Notes under the pieces: generated by a model
Databases searched by the model: none
What the model saw: the letters and a program-made list of their open reading frames with translations, nothing else
Told to the model about the DNA's origin: nothing
NCBI GenBank assembly: GCA_911728435.2
Contig: OU452213.1
Location: 4,443,834 to 4,507,833, forward strand
Direction: 5' to 3'
Length of the DNA stretch: 64,000 nt
Source: Apoderus coryli
Lineage: Eukaryota; Arthropoda; Insecta; Coleoptera; Attelabidae
Translations under genes and position numbers: made by a program
Shown: piece after piece, positions 1 to 10,700 of the stretch
How positions within the stretch are numbered: the first letter of the stretch is position 1
Layout: every line of letters starts with the position of its first letter

Positions 1-755
1 TTCGTTAAAATAATTCCACGCACATAAAATTAGCGGTCCAAGATGGATTACTTGGTGATTTGTATGGAACATTATGAATTTTAAAGCATGGAAAAGCCTT
101 AAAATCTATAGGAGCACCACCATTTAATATACCAACATTTTGACAAATGACAGTATAGGAACCGTCATTCCAAAAGCAAAACATTGGTTAAAAATCCTTA
201 GAGCAGTATTAATAGTAAAAAACTGATCTCACGTCGAAACAATATGAGATTTCAAATGCCTGTAAACGAAGCTACAGATAGGATTTGGTTAACCTGCATT
301 ATATAATACATTCGAAGTACAATTTGAGGTTATGTTAGTGGTGAGTTAGATGTCTCTCCAGCAAAGAGAAAAACAAAGACCTAAATGAATAGTGGTTAGG
401 TAAGGGTTGGCTTAGGTCAGTGTTGTCGTTTTACACATAATTATAGAATCTTATAAGTAATTTTGTAGTCAATCCTATAATAAAATCGACTTTAATTCTT
501 GAGATTGCAAAGAACTGTAAATGATAAAGGCGTTTAGTGTTTGGCTTTCCGCTTCGTATATGTGTATCTTTTGCTATAACTAGTAAGTTTTAATTAAGTT
601 CTAATAAATATACAAGTAGTATTCATTTAAGCTTGCACCGTGTTTGCTTTTTGCTTAAATTATATAGTAAAATGATGTCAGGTTTTTTAGCAACCATTTT
701 AGGTCCCTCAAATTGAACATATAATGCAGGATTACCGGCTTTTTAACTCTTTCAG
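1..755. other. Gene-free stretch downstream of RpL27 exon
   Basis: AT-rich sequence with no convincing reading frame. The remaining RpL27 coding exon, about 60 codons on the minus strand, should lie to the left. I looked for its C-terminal end and did not find it, so it is probably outside the window and this stretch is intron. Confidence 0.5.
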
Positions 756-788
756 TCAGGAAACAAAACCGTATAGGTAGGTACTCAC

Positions 789-1007
789 CTTCAAAAAAGG
801 CTTAATTTTGGAACGTTTGTGCATCTTTCCTTTGCCCATACGTTTATGGATTTTACGTGGATACCTGTCAATACCAGCCACTAAAGCATGTCCGTATGGT
901 TTATCTGAAGTGCCGTCATCATAGGACTTTACTACAATTCCTTTCCTTCCTGCGTATCGGCCGCCCAGGACCAATACGACTTTACCTGATTTCATTATTT
1001 TACCCAT
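789..1007 (-). CDS. 60S ribosomal protein L27, first coding exon (residues 1-73)
   Basis: Structural protein of the large cytoplasmic ribosomal subunit (eL27 family). The 73 codons start with [14 protein letters not shown] and include [31 protein letters not shown] and [10 protein letters not shown], which follow insect and human L27 almost residue for residue and include the KOW-type N-terminal fold. The start is the ATG at 1007; the longer open frame upstream to 1025 has no family support. The exon ends in phase 0 after a lysine codon at a good donor (GTGAGTAC on the minus strand, 788-781). Families are about 135 residues long, so roughly 62 C-terminal residues are encoded beyond position 1. 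A plausible acceptor just before the ATG (TTTTTTAG, near 1014-1021) points to a 5' untranslated exon upstream. Confidence 0.95.
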
Positions 1008-1257
1008 ATTGAATCTAAAAAACACACACTTGTAGTTAATTTTTCTTTAAACTTACCAAACAATATTTAAAATCTTTATGACAATATAACCTTACAAAAA
1101 ATATTAGTTACTAATTTTTTTTTTAATATTAATTAATAGACAAAATATATGGTAAATATTGAAGAATGCCTAATTTTAACACTATTTGAATTAAAATATA
1201 GCACTTTCATTTAATATTTTTAAAGATGTTAAAGGATGTTTTTAAAAGGTTACTTAC

Positions 1258-1293
1258 GAGTTTTTGTGTTGACATAAAAGAAAAAAAAGAACA
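1258..1293 (-). promoter_or_regulatory. Probable 5' untranslated exon of RpL27 with TOP-like pyrimidine tract
   Basis: On the minus strand a C followed by 13 pyrimidines (1289-1276) is followed after about 18 bases by a good splice donor (GTAAGT, from 1257 down). Ribosomal protein mRNAs start with such 5' terminal oligopyrimidine tracts, which put their translation under TOR control. The donor pairs with the acceptor just upstream of the ATG exon. The exact transcription start is inferred. Confidence 0.5.
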
Positions 1294-1630
1294 ACTTGAA
1301 AAGTTGAAGTTGACAGTGTTTGACGTTTGGGTTCGACGTGAAGTTAGCAATGAAATTGTTTATTGTGGGCTTTGAGCTTTATTCTTTTCAGATCAGCTGG
1401 GTAGAATATGATCACTTGCTACTCACCTCATTTGAATTTTATGTTGCAGCGATATGCAAACATCATTGACCTTATATACTATAGACCGGCCATTGTTTCA
1501 TTAATCTATATCCGAGGGGTGCGACAAGGACAGAGTTAGAGTGGGTAAAAAGACATTTGGTTACTGTGTAGTTAAATGGGATTTCTATGTAGTTCCAACA
1601 GTTTTTTTAGTTTTTTAAGTTATTTTAAAA

Positions 1631-1987
1631 ATGGTAAAGTCCTACAGTGCGTTAAATTGTACACAAAAGTGGAAGAAAGATATCCAAATAAAATTTCATA
1701 AGTAAATAATTTTTATATGGTTGAAATACTTATCCAAATGTAGCATAACCCCCAAGCCTATATTTATATTATTATATTAGGTTTCCAAAGAACCCAAATT
1801 TAAAGAAATTATGGGTAGTAGCAACTAGAAGAAATGGTTACAAACCAAGTAATACCACTGTTCTTTGTGGTCTCCATTTCGTAGAAGAGGACTATGAAAA
1901 AAATGTGCATGGTAACAGAGTATTGAAGAAAACTGCTGTTCCATCTCATTTTAATTTTCCTCCGAGTACTCCCTGTAAATCCGGAAG
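1631..1987 (+). CDS. THAP-domain protein, first two coding exons (1631-1701, 1781-1987)
   Basis: THAP domains are C2CH zinc-dependent DNA-binding modules found in host transcription regulators and in P-element transposases. Exon 1 encodes MVKSYSALNC to FH and ends at a GTAAAT donor. Exon 2 begins after TATTAG and restores the typical HKFP motif across the junction, followed by LW, the C-x2-H pair (LCGLHF) and the closing AVPSHF motif. The 278 nt leave the frame in phase 2 at a GTAAG donor (1988), so the gene continues, but I found no further exon before the LTR element at 2490. The first zinc-binding cysteine, normally residue 5, is tyrosine (TAC for TGC), so the finger may be impaired. It could be a host gene or the N-terminus of a domesticated or decayed P-type transposase. 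Confidence 0.75.
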
Positions 1988-2489
1988 GTAAGACAACATA
2001 AGGTTGGCAAAGTTTTCAAACCACTGATGAGTTGAGAATCAACGAAACGGTCTGTCTGGTAAAAGCATGGTCGTGTGAAACAAATTCCCAACCTAACTAA
2101 AAGTCCTAGTCAGGTAATACTGAAAATGACCCCATAGAAAGGTCGATGGAAGCCATTATATGTACAGAAAAAATAATTTTAAAATGTGCAGCTTAAGATA
2201 ACCTATAATATCGAAGGTTTACCCACTAATAATGACGCACCGTGCATATTATCCAATCGTCTAAAATCATTAATGTAGGCATTTTTATATTCATTCATAT
2301 TCTCTCATGTTAATTTGATAAAAGTCAATAAAAATACCAAAACTGAATAATAAATAAATATTTTCATAAATTTTGTTTTCTTTTCTAGAGCATATCCTTC
2401 GAATATTTTCTCACTATTCTAAGTTAATTTCATGATAATTTGACGAATTAATGTCATATCTTTCGAAATTAGTAACAATTCCCAAATAT
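1988..2489. other. Intron or intergenic stretch before the LTR element
   Basis: AT-rich, no reading frame recognised. It may be intron of the THAP gene. The last four bases (ATAT, 2486-2489) are the left target-site duplication of the LTR element. Confidence 0.4.
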
Positions 2490-3223
2490 TGTCACGTTTA
2501 GGTTTAACGTGAACTACGAGGGCATTGAAAAATAAGGACCTTATCTAAAAGATGAAACACCGAATATTAAGTTTAAATAGATTCAGTTTATTAACAGTTA
2601 AAGTTGAGAAAGTTGAGAAGAGTTTACAAAATGATGAAACTTAAATTAGAGACTATAGAGTTATAATAATAGAATACAAATAATATTACTTACATTAAAA
2701 TATAAGACCACATACGGTCAAGATACACTATGGTTCACATTGTTACTGCCTTCAGGTTTTCTTACTATGAGTTTAAAATCAGGACACAACTAAACTTATT
2801 TCTCTGGAGAGGAGAATTTATAATAAAAGAGTTATCCCTCTCTTAAACAATCTTGCGCCTAAATCCTCCCTGTGTGACCAATGATAATAAGGGAGGTTGG
2901 ATTGAATCAAAGATGGTTTTCTGATTTCTCTTTGCTAATTGGTTATTAATATAATAATTATATTGCGCCACCACCCCTACGTCGCGTTTATTTAGATGGT
3001 GGTGGTCAGAATAGCTGATGCTGCATTTTTCAGTATAACTACCCTTGAAAGCGGAGGGTAAGAGGCAGGGCTCCTGATTCTCGAGAAATAGTGACTCATC
3101 TAGATAAACTAGAATAAACAGGAAAATAATATGTTTGTATTTTTCCATCGAATATCTGGGGTTTGTTATTGATTTATAATTTATATTTATTTATTAATAA
3201 TTTTGGAATCTGTACTCGTGACA
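2490..3223 (-). repeat. Left (3') LTR
   Basis: 734 bp, begins TGTCACG and ends CGTGACA, forming a 7-bp terminal inversion. It contains a 101-codon open frame on the minus strand (2843-3148) that is equally present in the other LTR and resembles no known protein; I do not call it a gene. Confidence 0.85.
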
Positions 3224-3236
3224 TTTCTCCCCCACC
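3224..3236 (-). promoter_or_regulatory. Polypurine tract of the LTR element
   Basis: On the minus strand GGTGGGGGAGAAA lies directly against the TGTCACG start of the 3' LTR. This is the normal place for the plus-strand primer of reverse transcription, and it fixes the orientation of the element. Confidence 0.75.
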
Positions 3237-4278
3237 AAGATCATGTCAGGCCCATGACATGTTGAACTTCGGCTCCCATGTTTCAGCTTCGTTACGAGTA
3301 CACACCATGGTTTCACCCAAAGCTCTTTATCGTTATATGACTGCTACGGGAATGAACGCCAATTACGTTTTCACCATTATTGGTTGTACATATTTTCTTA
3401 TTCTATCATTCAGAACTGATGTTAGTACATTTATTGAACGGTCTGACATTGCTGACTTGTATGTTTGCACAGTGCGGATGCCGTATTCATTTTCTATATC
3501 AACTTTTCACTCATGTCTATGGTAGAGCCAATATATGACATTTATAGTAATGTTGGGTTTTAGGAGAATTTTTGACCCCAAGTACAGAGTTTAGTCGAAA
3601 AATGCATTTAAAGATATATTTGTATACAGATGTTCGAGGATTCTATAAAGGTTCCTAAATAACGTACTTTTAGTACTAATTCCTAGTTAAACAAATTAAG
3701 CTATATAATATAGTAGAGCTTCATATTTAGTGCTTATTAAGTAATACTTTTGTAATTAGTTGAATATTAATAGTTTTATATGGAATTCCTCTTAAATATT
3801 AATCTTATAACTATGTTACATAATGACTAGTTCAATTCAATCGATTAAAATAATACAATACATTCCTTACTCTGTTTTTGTTTATATTATTATGGTCGAC
3901 TTGAAACTCTATAATGCACACCAAAGCATTTGGTGTTTATAGTAATTTTCAATTACAATGACAATAATCATTTTTGAGAGACACATATGCCTTTGTTTTT
4001 ACGTGCGACCGTTTTTTCTGTTAATTATTGTATTACTTTTTATTTTTTTAATCTAAACCTTAAAATACTTTACTTATAGTTACAATTACATTTTCCCCTC
4101 AGAATACTCGAGTGAGAAAATAGTAATTCCAAAATCATGATTCTGTTTTTAAATCTTAATAATAATTATAATAATTTTAATAGTAATAATAATAATAGGT
4201 ACCTTTACAATAGATATTTTGTCATCTTCACATACGTATACGTATTGTGTTTTTAATCAACACTCCCGGGTTTAATTA
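3237..4278. other. Internal noncoding part of the LTR element, 3' side
   Basis: No supported gene. A short plus-strand frame (3163-3525) straddles the LTR boundary and looks accidental. The rest is AT-rich with small TAA-type repeats. Confidence 0.45.
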
Positions 4279-5013
4279 TTAAAGGTATACTTTACCATCT
4301 GTAAAGAATAAACGTTCCCTGTCGGGCGTTGGTAATTGTTCTTCGTTGAACATGAAATACTCAAGTTCCCTCAATGCTAGATCGGTCGGAGGAGCAATAT
4401 TATTCTTTTTGTTAAACAATCTATGAACAAATATTATTAGTAACTCAATCAAAAATAAAGACAATATTATTATACCAACGGTCACCAATACTACTTAATT
4501 TTTCGTGTCAGAATTTGCTTGTACTGAGGAGCTTTGTGCTAACAATAGGAATGAACTATGTTTAGAAAATAGATATAGAATCATCAATGATGGAATTATA
4601 TTCCATTCTATCAAAAATTGAGAGTAAATAGTTGATTCGGGTTCCAATTGCAACACCCGGAAAACATTCTCGGTCGATATATTTAAAGTCAATTGTATTT
4701 CCATTGCACCTGGATAATTATTATATGCGGCAGAAGCCACGCCTATAGAATATCCATCATTGCACAGGATAGTTGTAAATATAACAGTAGGGGTGATAAC
4801 ATGAATTGTTATTTCTGGTCCAATTGTTGAAAATGTTGTTATTGATCGAATTAGTTGTGAAAGTTTTGAATTTATGCCAGTGCTTACGGCCACGTGATGG
4901 GTTTCTTGTAGAAAAACACATGTTTCGTTTTTCCAATCGAATGGTGTAGTAATTAATTCAAATAATTGCCATTTAACATGTTTCTTAATAATAGCTATCT
5001 TGATGCGTAGCAA
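4279..5013 (-). pseudogene. Unrecognised membrane-protein-like frame broken by one stop codon
   Basis: A minus-strand frame runs from 5013 to a TAA at 4497-4495 and then stays open in the same frame to 4279. The first part (about 172 codons) is mixed in character, with two NxS/T sequons and single cysteines near the start and middle. The second part has one strong hydrophobic span (GIIILSLFLIELLIIFV) followed by basic residues and a tail of about 45 mostly polar residues, the layout of a type I membrane protein. There is no convincing start; an in-frame TGA lies just upstream near 5035. Position just before the 3' LTR is where an env gene would sit, but I see no furin site, fusion peptide or cysteine pattern of insect errantiviral envelope proteins. 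A captured host exon is equally possible. Confidence 0.4.
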
Positions 5014-7663
5014 CTCAGTGTGGGATAATGTATAGATAATTCATAGCTCTCTTTTTAAGAGTTGTTCTTTTTTAGATTTATACATTTATCAAGCTGGTAG
5101 GTATTTAACACTTTTGGAAATACGCTAGCTACTTATTGGTATATAGTTTGAAAGGCGAGACGAATTTTATTTCTATATCATGAGCAATCAGCAGCATTTC
5201 AATCAATTTTAATTTAATTTTTGTAACTTTGCTGAACTGCTACTAGGTATTCGTAAAAGAAAAATGTCTTTGGTATTAAAGGTTAAGACAAACAATAATG
5301 TTAAGTTATATCCCTGATGCTCTAAAAACATTGAACTTTAATTTATTATCAATATGATCACAAATTATTAAGATCTTCAAATTTCATAAAATGCATTTTG
5401 TATCAAACGAATGTGTATTTTAATAAAAAGAAGTTGTAATTATCAACACATCATCTTAATGACGAAAATTCTCATTAGTAATTAAGTTTTTGTTATGTAT
5501 TTTGGTTTGATATTATTAATGTTAAGTTAGAGTTTTATCCCACAAAAGGGTAAGAATAACAAACGTCACTGATGATGAGACTTATAAGTCTCGAAACATG
5601 CATGATTGAAAAATTTTTCTGATTTGAACATATATATATATGATTTTTGTGGAGTAGTCGACGTTTCATTTCCTAAATGCGTATTTGTTGCACTAATTTT
5701 TTTTTTTTTTTTTTTTAAGTAATCATTTATTTCGAGTTTATTGCCAAGATTCCTATTTATTACATTTAGATTTTTCCTAGTCCAACCCATGTTTTATTTA
5801 CTTGCTATGGTTTGAAGATACTGTATGTTTTTTTGTTATAAGTTTTGCACGACCCATTCATATTATTTACTACATTGATGAATGTCCCTTTTTCAATATT
5901 TCTCCATACTGGAATTTTTTTGGGATTCTTAAATGTTTGACCATATATAGTTCAATTTCGTTCAACAATTAAGTGTTGTAATATATAAACGAGGCTATCA
6001 TTCTCCTTGCAGTTATAATTGTTTAACAATAAGTAAAACATAGTTTTCCATAAAGTGGTAATTTTGCCGTTAAAAACCTTTTATTCCAATTTTTATTTCA
6101 GAGAGTTTTTTTTATATATTTTTTTTCTTGCTGTATTAGCTATTAATAATAATTTAATTCTGTACTACAAATCCGTATCTCTATATTATGCTGTGGATGC
6201 AAAAATGGATAAATTAAGATAAATTCATTACTCGTTTCATTATCAAGGCCATTTAAAGACTTTATATCATAATTTAAAAAATTTGCTTGCTCATTTTATT
6301 GATGCACTTTTATTAAAGCCACTATTGTAATATGCACATACAATTTTTTTTTTTTTTAAAGATAATTCACAATAAAGTTTTCATTTTCAATTCTACAACC
6401 AGTATTTAATTATGTGTATATTTTTAATACTAAATAAATAAGTGCGTCGTGGAATTATTTTCTTGTATCGAGGTGTTATACTAGATTCTTCTAAATATGG
6501 ATAAGTTACCCCGTAATTATAGATTTGATTATATTTTATGAAAAAGAGTTTTTGCCAGTGATAATTATGATGGTTTTAATTTTGAGTTAGTGTAAATTTA
6601 GTGGGTGTTAAAAAATATATAAAAATTAGTTGACAACACTCCAATAAATAGGATATTAATGATTGCTTGAGAAGGTAAAAAATTAATAATTAGATTCAAT
6701 CGATAACTTTTTTACGATATATAACTTTTTGATGTACTTATTATGACACAAGATATTACTGAGAGATAATTTATATATGTATTATAGTTATTTCCTAAAA
6801 ACTTTTAATTACATTTTACCATTAATTTAGTAGGTTTTTTCTTAGTTCAAATCAAACCATATTTTTCATAGATACTTTCATGATTACAATAGTGCTTTCG
6901 GCTATAATAAGTAAAGCTTATATGAGGTCTTATAGGTTTTAATTTTCAAAATTTAAAAAAAAATCCAATGTTCATACCTATTTTTATGGGCTAGATATAT
7001 TTTAAATTTACGTAGGTACTTCGAGTTAATTCTTTAGTTTGATGGCCGAACTTACAGCATATTTGTTTTTCTTTTAAGTGTTTTATGTTTTTGGTTTTTG
7101 TTAATGTTTTCAATTCAAAAACAACCGAAAATTTAGCAATTAGAGCAGCTTTCTGCTGTAACATTAATGTTTTATTTTATTTTATTTTTTTTTAATTAAA
7201 AATAAATTACATACTCTCTGGTAGTCTTTTGAATTCATTGGAATCATGTTCAAATTTCAACTCATTTTCCTTTTTATTTTATTTTTTAATCTTATGGGTT
7301 TTAACCAGCTAGTCTTATTTTAATACAATTTGGTCTACTATTCTTTAAACATTTAATTTATTTGACCAATTTAGCTAGTAAATATACGATAGGATACTTA
7401 ATTATCTTCTTTAAAAAAAAAAATCTTTTAAACAATAATTTACTTTCCGGAAACTTTTTTTTTTTTTTTTTTTTTTTCTTTTTTTGGCACTGGCGAAAAC
7501 CAACTGGCCAACTCTCCAATCACGGAGTTTCCATGTTCATCGTAACGGTAACACACCGATTTTCGATTCCTCATACTGAATCATCTCCATATTCTGTTTA
7601 CAAATTATTTTTCTTACAAATACTCTTATTACTTACTTACTTTTTTTTATTGATTATGCATAT

Positions 7664-7665
<2 letters not shown>
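5014..7665. other. AT-rich internal stretch of the LTR element
   Basis: About 2.6 kb, very AT-rich, with several poly-T runs (5697-5716, 7458-7486). No reading frame resembles a protein. A hairpin motif of the CTGATGA ... CGAAAC type lies at 5569-5604. Confidence 0.45.
5569..5604 (+). other. Hammerhead-like hairpin motif
   Basis: CTGATGA (5569-5575), a 6-bp hairpin GAGACT/AGTCTC with a TATA loop, then GAAAC and the near-palindrome CATGCATG. This has the core order of a hammerhead ribozyme (CUGANGA, stem II, GAAA), but I cannot draw a good stem III with an NUH cleavage triplet, so it is probably a decayed copy or only a look-alike. Confidence 0.3.

Positions 7666-7726
<61 letters not shown>
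7666..7726 (-). repeat. Poly(A) tail of the LINE (poly-T on plus strand)
   Basis: Sixty-one consecutive T on the plus strand, nine bases downstream of the ORF2 stop. Marks the 3' end of the retrotransposed copy. Confidence 0.85.
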
Positions 7727-7735
7727 CCCAACTGT

Positions 7736-10700
7736 TTATATTTTGGTTTTACTATTTATGAAAAACTTATAGATATGTACATATAATTCCTTACAAGCTA
7801 ACATCTGTGCTAGATTAGTGGGTAATGACATACCAACTTCCACAATTCTATTGTATAATTCCTCAATATGAGGTCTTTTATAAGTACATTGAAACATTAT
7901 ATGTTCAAGATTACCCGTCTCTCCACATTCACAATTTTCTGTTTGATTTAATCCTATTTTGTGTTTATATACTGGATATAAGGCATGGTTACTTCGAAGC
8001 CGACATATGGTTCTTATTAAATTCCTATTCATTTGATGTTTATGGAACCATGGTTTGGTAAGTACAAACGGATCCAGGATTTTAAATTTCAGACCTTTAT
8101 TAGATTGTGTATATAGCTGTTGCCAGCACACTTTCAGTTTATTTTTTGGTAAAGCTAAGATGTCTGTTGTAGGTACTTTAAAGTTTATAATAATCTGCCC
8201 CGTATCTATAGCTTCTTTGGCCAACTTGTCGGCTTCTTCGTTACCTCTAATACCAGCATGGGCCTTGATCCAAGAGATTTCTAATATTTTATTCTTATTA
8301 ATAAGATTGGAATACAATTCTAGAATATCTAGTAGAATATAGTTTGTAGTATTTTTTTGTGATACTGTAGCAATAGCTTCCACAGCTGAACGGCTATCTG
8401 AGAATATAACAAATCTATTGTTATTGTTAAATAAGATACAATATTTGATGGCTTCTCTTATTGCTGTAAGTTCTGCCGTGAAAATTGATGTATTGTTTGG
8501 GAGTTTGAATTTCTTTCCCAGATTTCTATTTTGATGGTATACTGCACAGCCGGTTTTTCCATCCATTTTCGATCCATCTGTATATAGATACTCATAATTC
8601 TCCCACGAGTTGTTTATATGATTCTTAAAGTTATGGTCAACATCATAGTATATGGAATTCGAATTGATTGTAATTCTTGGGATATTTTCGAAAATGTCAT
8701 ATTCTCTCTGGAAAATCGGTATTGTGTCATTTTGGTATATGTTATTTGTGTATTTAGTCAGCCAACTGTAGCTCTCTGATAGCAGCGGAGTTTTTTTGTG
8801 ATTCCAGTATTTATGTGTGAATGTCTGCATAGTTAGGTTATGTATTTGAGAGTACACTTCGCTTTTTTTTGCATGAAGTTTTATTAATAATTTGTCGCTC
8901 AACATTTGTCTACGTAATTGAAGCGGAGGTTCGCAGCATTCTATCTCCATAACATTGACTGGCGTGCTTTGTAGATATCCTATAGCCAAACGAAGGCATT
9001 TGTTTTTGACTCGTTCTATTTTGTCCAAGTGAATATTACTAGCTGAACCATAGAATATGCTTCCATAATCGAGTTTGGACCGTATCAACGATCTGAAGAA
9101 AAGCAATATGATTTTTGGATCAGATCCCCATCGATGATGGCTGAAGGCACGTATCAAGTTGATTCCATTTTCGGCCATACTGCATGCATTGTGAATGTGA
9201 TCTTTCCAGAGTAATTTTTGATCTAATGTGAGACCTAGTGTTTTCACCGAAGATCGATATGGAATTGTAAAATTTCCTAGTTTTATGGAGGGTGGTGGAT
9301 TAAATCTTTTCCTGGTAAATGTACAAACAACGGATTTCTCTGGAGAAATATTCAACCCATTTTTTTGACACCACTGTTCCATATTTAACAATGCACTCGA
9401 AAGTTTTCCATTGCAGAATTCAATACATTTTCCTTGTTGAAATATGCAGATATCATCGGCAAACATTTTGATTTTTGTTGAAGTATTTTTCACGATTTCA
9501 GATATGTCTGATGCATATATGATATAAAGGGTTGGACTCAAGATGCTTCCCTGTGGCAAACCGTTGGATGTGATCCTTGGATTGATTAATTCATTCGCTG
9601 TACGAATATATAGTCTGCGACCGAAATATAATTTTGTAATATTGTAAATTAATCGAGTCGGTATACCCAACGAATACATTTTATTTTGAAGAATTTCTAA
9701 ATTAACATTATCGTAAGCACTCTGAATATCCAAAAATACAGCTGATGTGGAGAGATAGTCCGTGAATCCCGCCTGTACGTCCGTAACCAATGATGCAAGA
9801 GCCTCCTGTGTTGAAGATCCTTTCCTAAATCCAAACTGGAATTTAGGTATTAATTGATTTTTTTCTAGCCAAAACTCTAGTCTATTTTTAATTAACCGTT
9901 CATATGTCTTCTGAACACAAGAAGCCAATGCAATAGGTCTGTAGGAGCCGGGCAAATGATTAGGTTTTCCTGGTTTTTTAATTGGTAGTATTATGTAATC
10001 ATACCACTCGAGAGGGAATTCATTTGTATTATGAAAAAATTTATTGAAAATTTTTAGCATCAAATGTTTTAAAGATTGAGGTAAGACATGTAGCATGGGA
10101 TAGTGAATATTATCTTTTCCCGGTGCTGTGTTGTGATTATGTTTTAATATCCTAATCAATTCGCCAAATCTAAACGGTTTTGTCAATTCATGTTGCTCAT
10201 TTTCATCTGGACTAATTATAGTTTGAATTGGTTTCATTACAGAACATGGAGCCAATTTTGAATGGAAATCCAAGACCCATTGAGCTTCCGAACTAATCGG
10301 TGTAGAATTATTTTGTTTCCTATTTTTAAATGCATTAAATTTATGCCAGACCTCGGTCATCGGTGTGTTTCCGCTCAAAGATGAACAAAATCCGTACCAA
10401 TTTTCGCGTTTTGTTTTTTTTATAATCTTTTTTGCTGTTGCATCGGCATGTTTGTAGTTAATTAAGTTGTCCCTATTTGGGAAATCTTTAAACAGTTTAA
10501 ATAGTCTTTTTCGTTCATTAACTGCGTTTTGACATTGTGTGTTCCACCAGCACTTACCTCGTTTTTTGTGAAATTGAGAGTATTGTGGAATAGACAATTC
10601 CGCAGCACGATTAATTATATTAATTAAATTTGAATAAGTAGCGCTATTATCTGTATTGTAGAAACTCTCGCATAGATTAGTAAATCCGGACCAGTCAGCG

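Noticed and set aside
2843..3148. 101-codon frame in each LTR
   Set aside because: Identical in both LTRs only because the LTRs are identical; no resemblance to a known protein.
4279..5013. Insect errantiviral envelope protein
   Set aside because: Position and single membrane span fit, but cleavage site, fusion peptide and cysteine pattern are not visible, so I left it unnamed.
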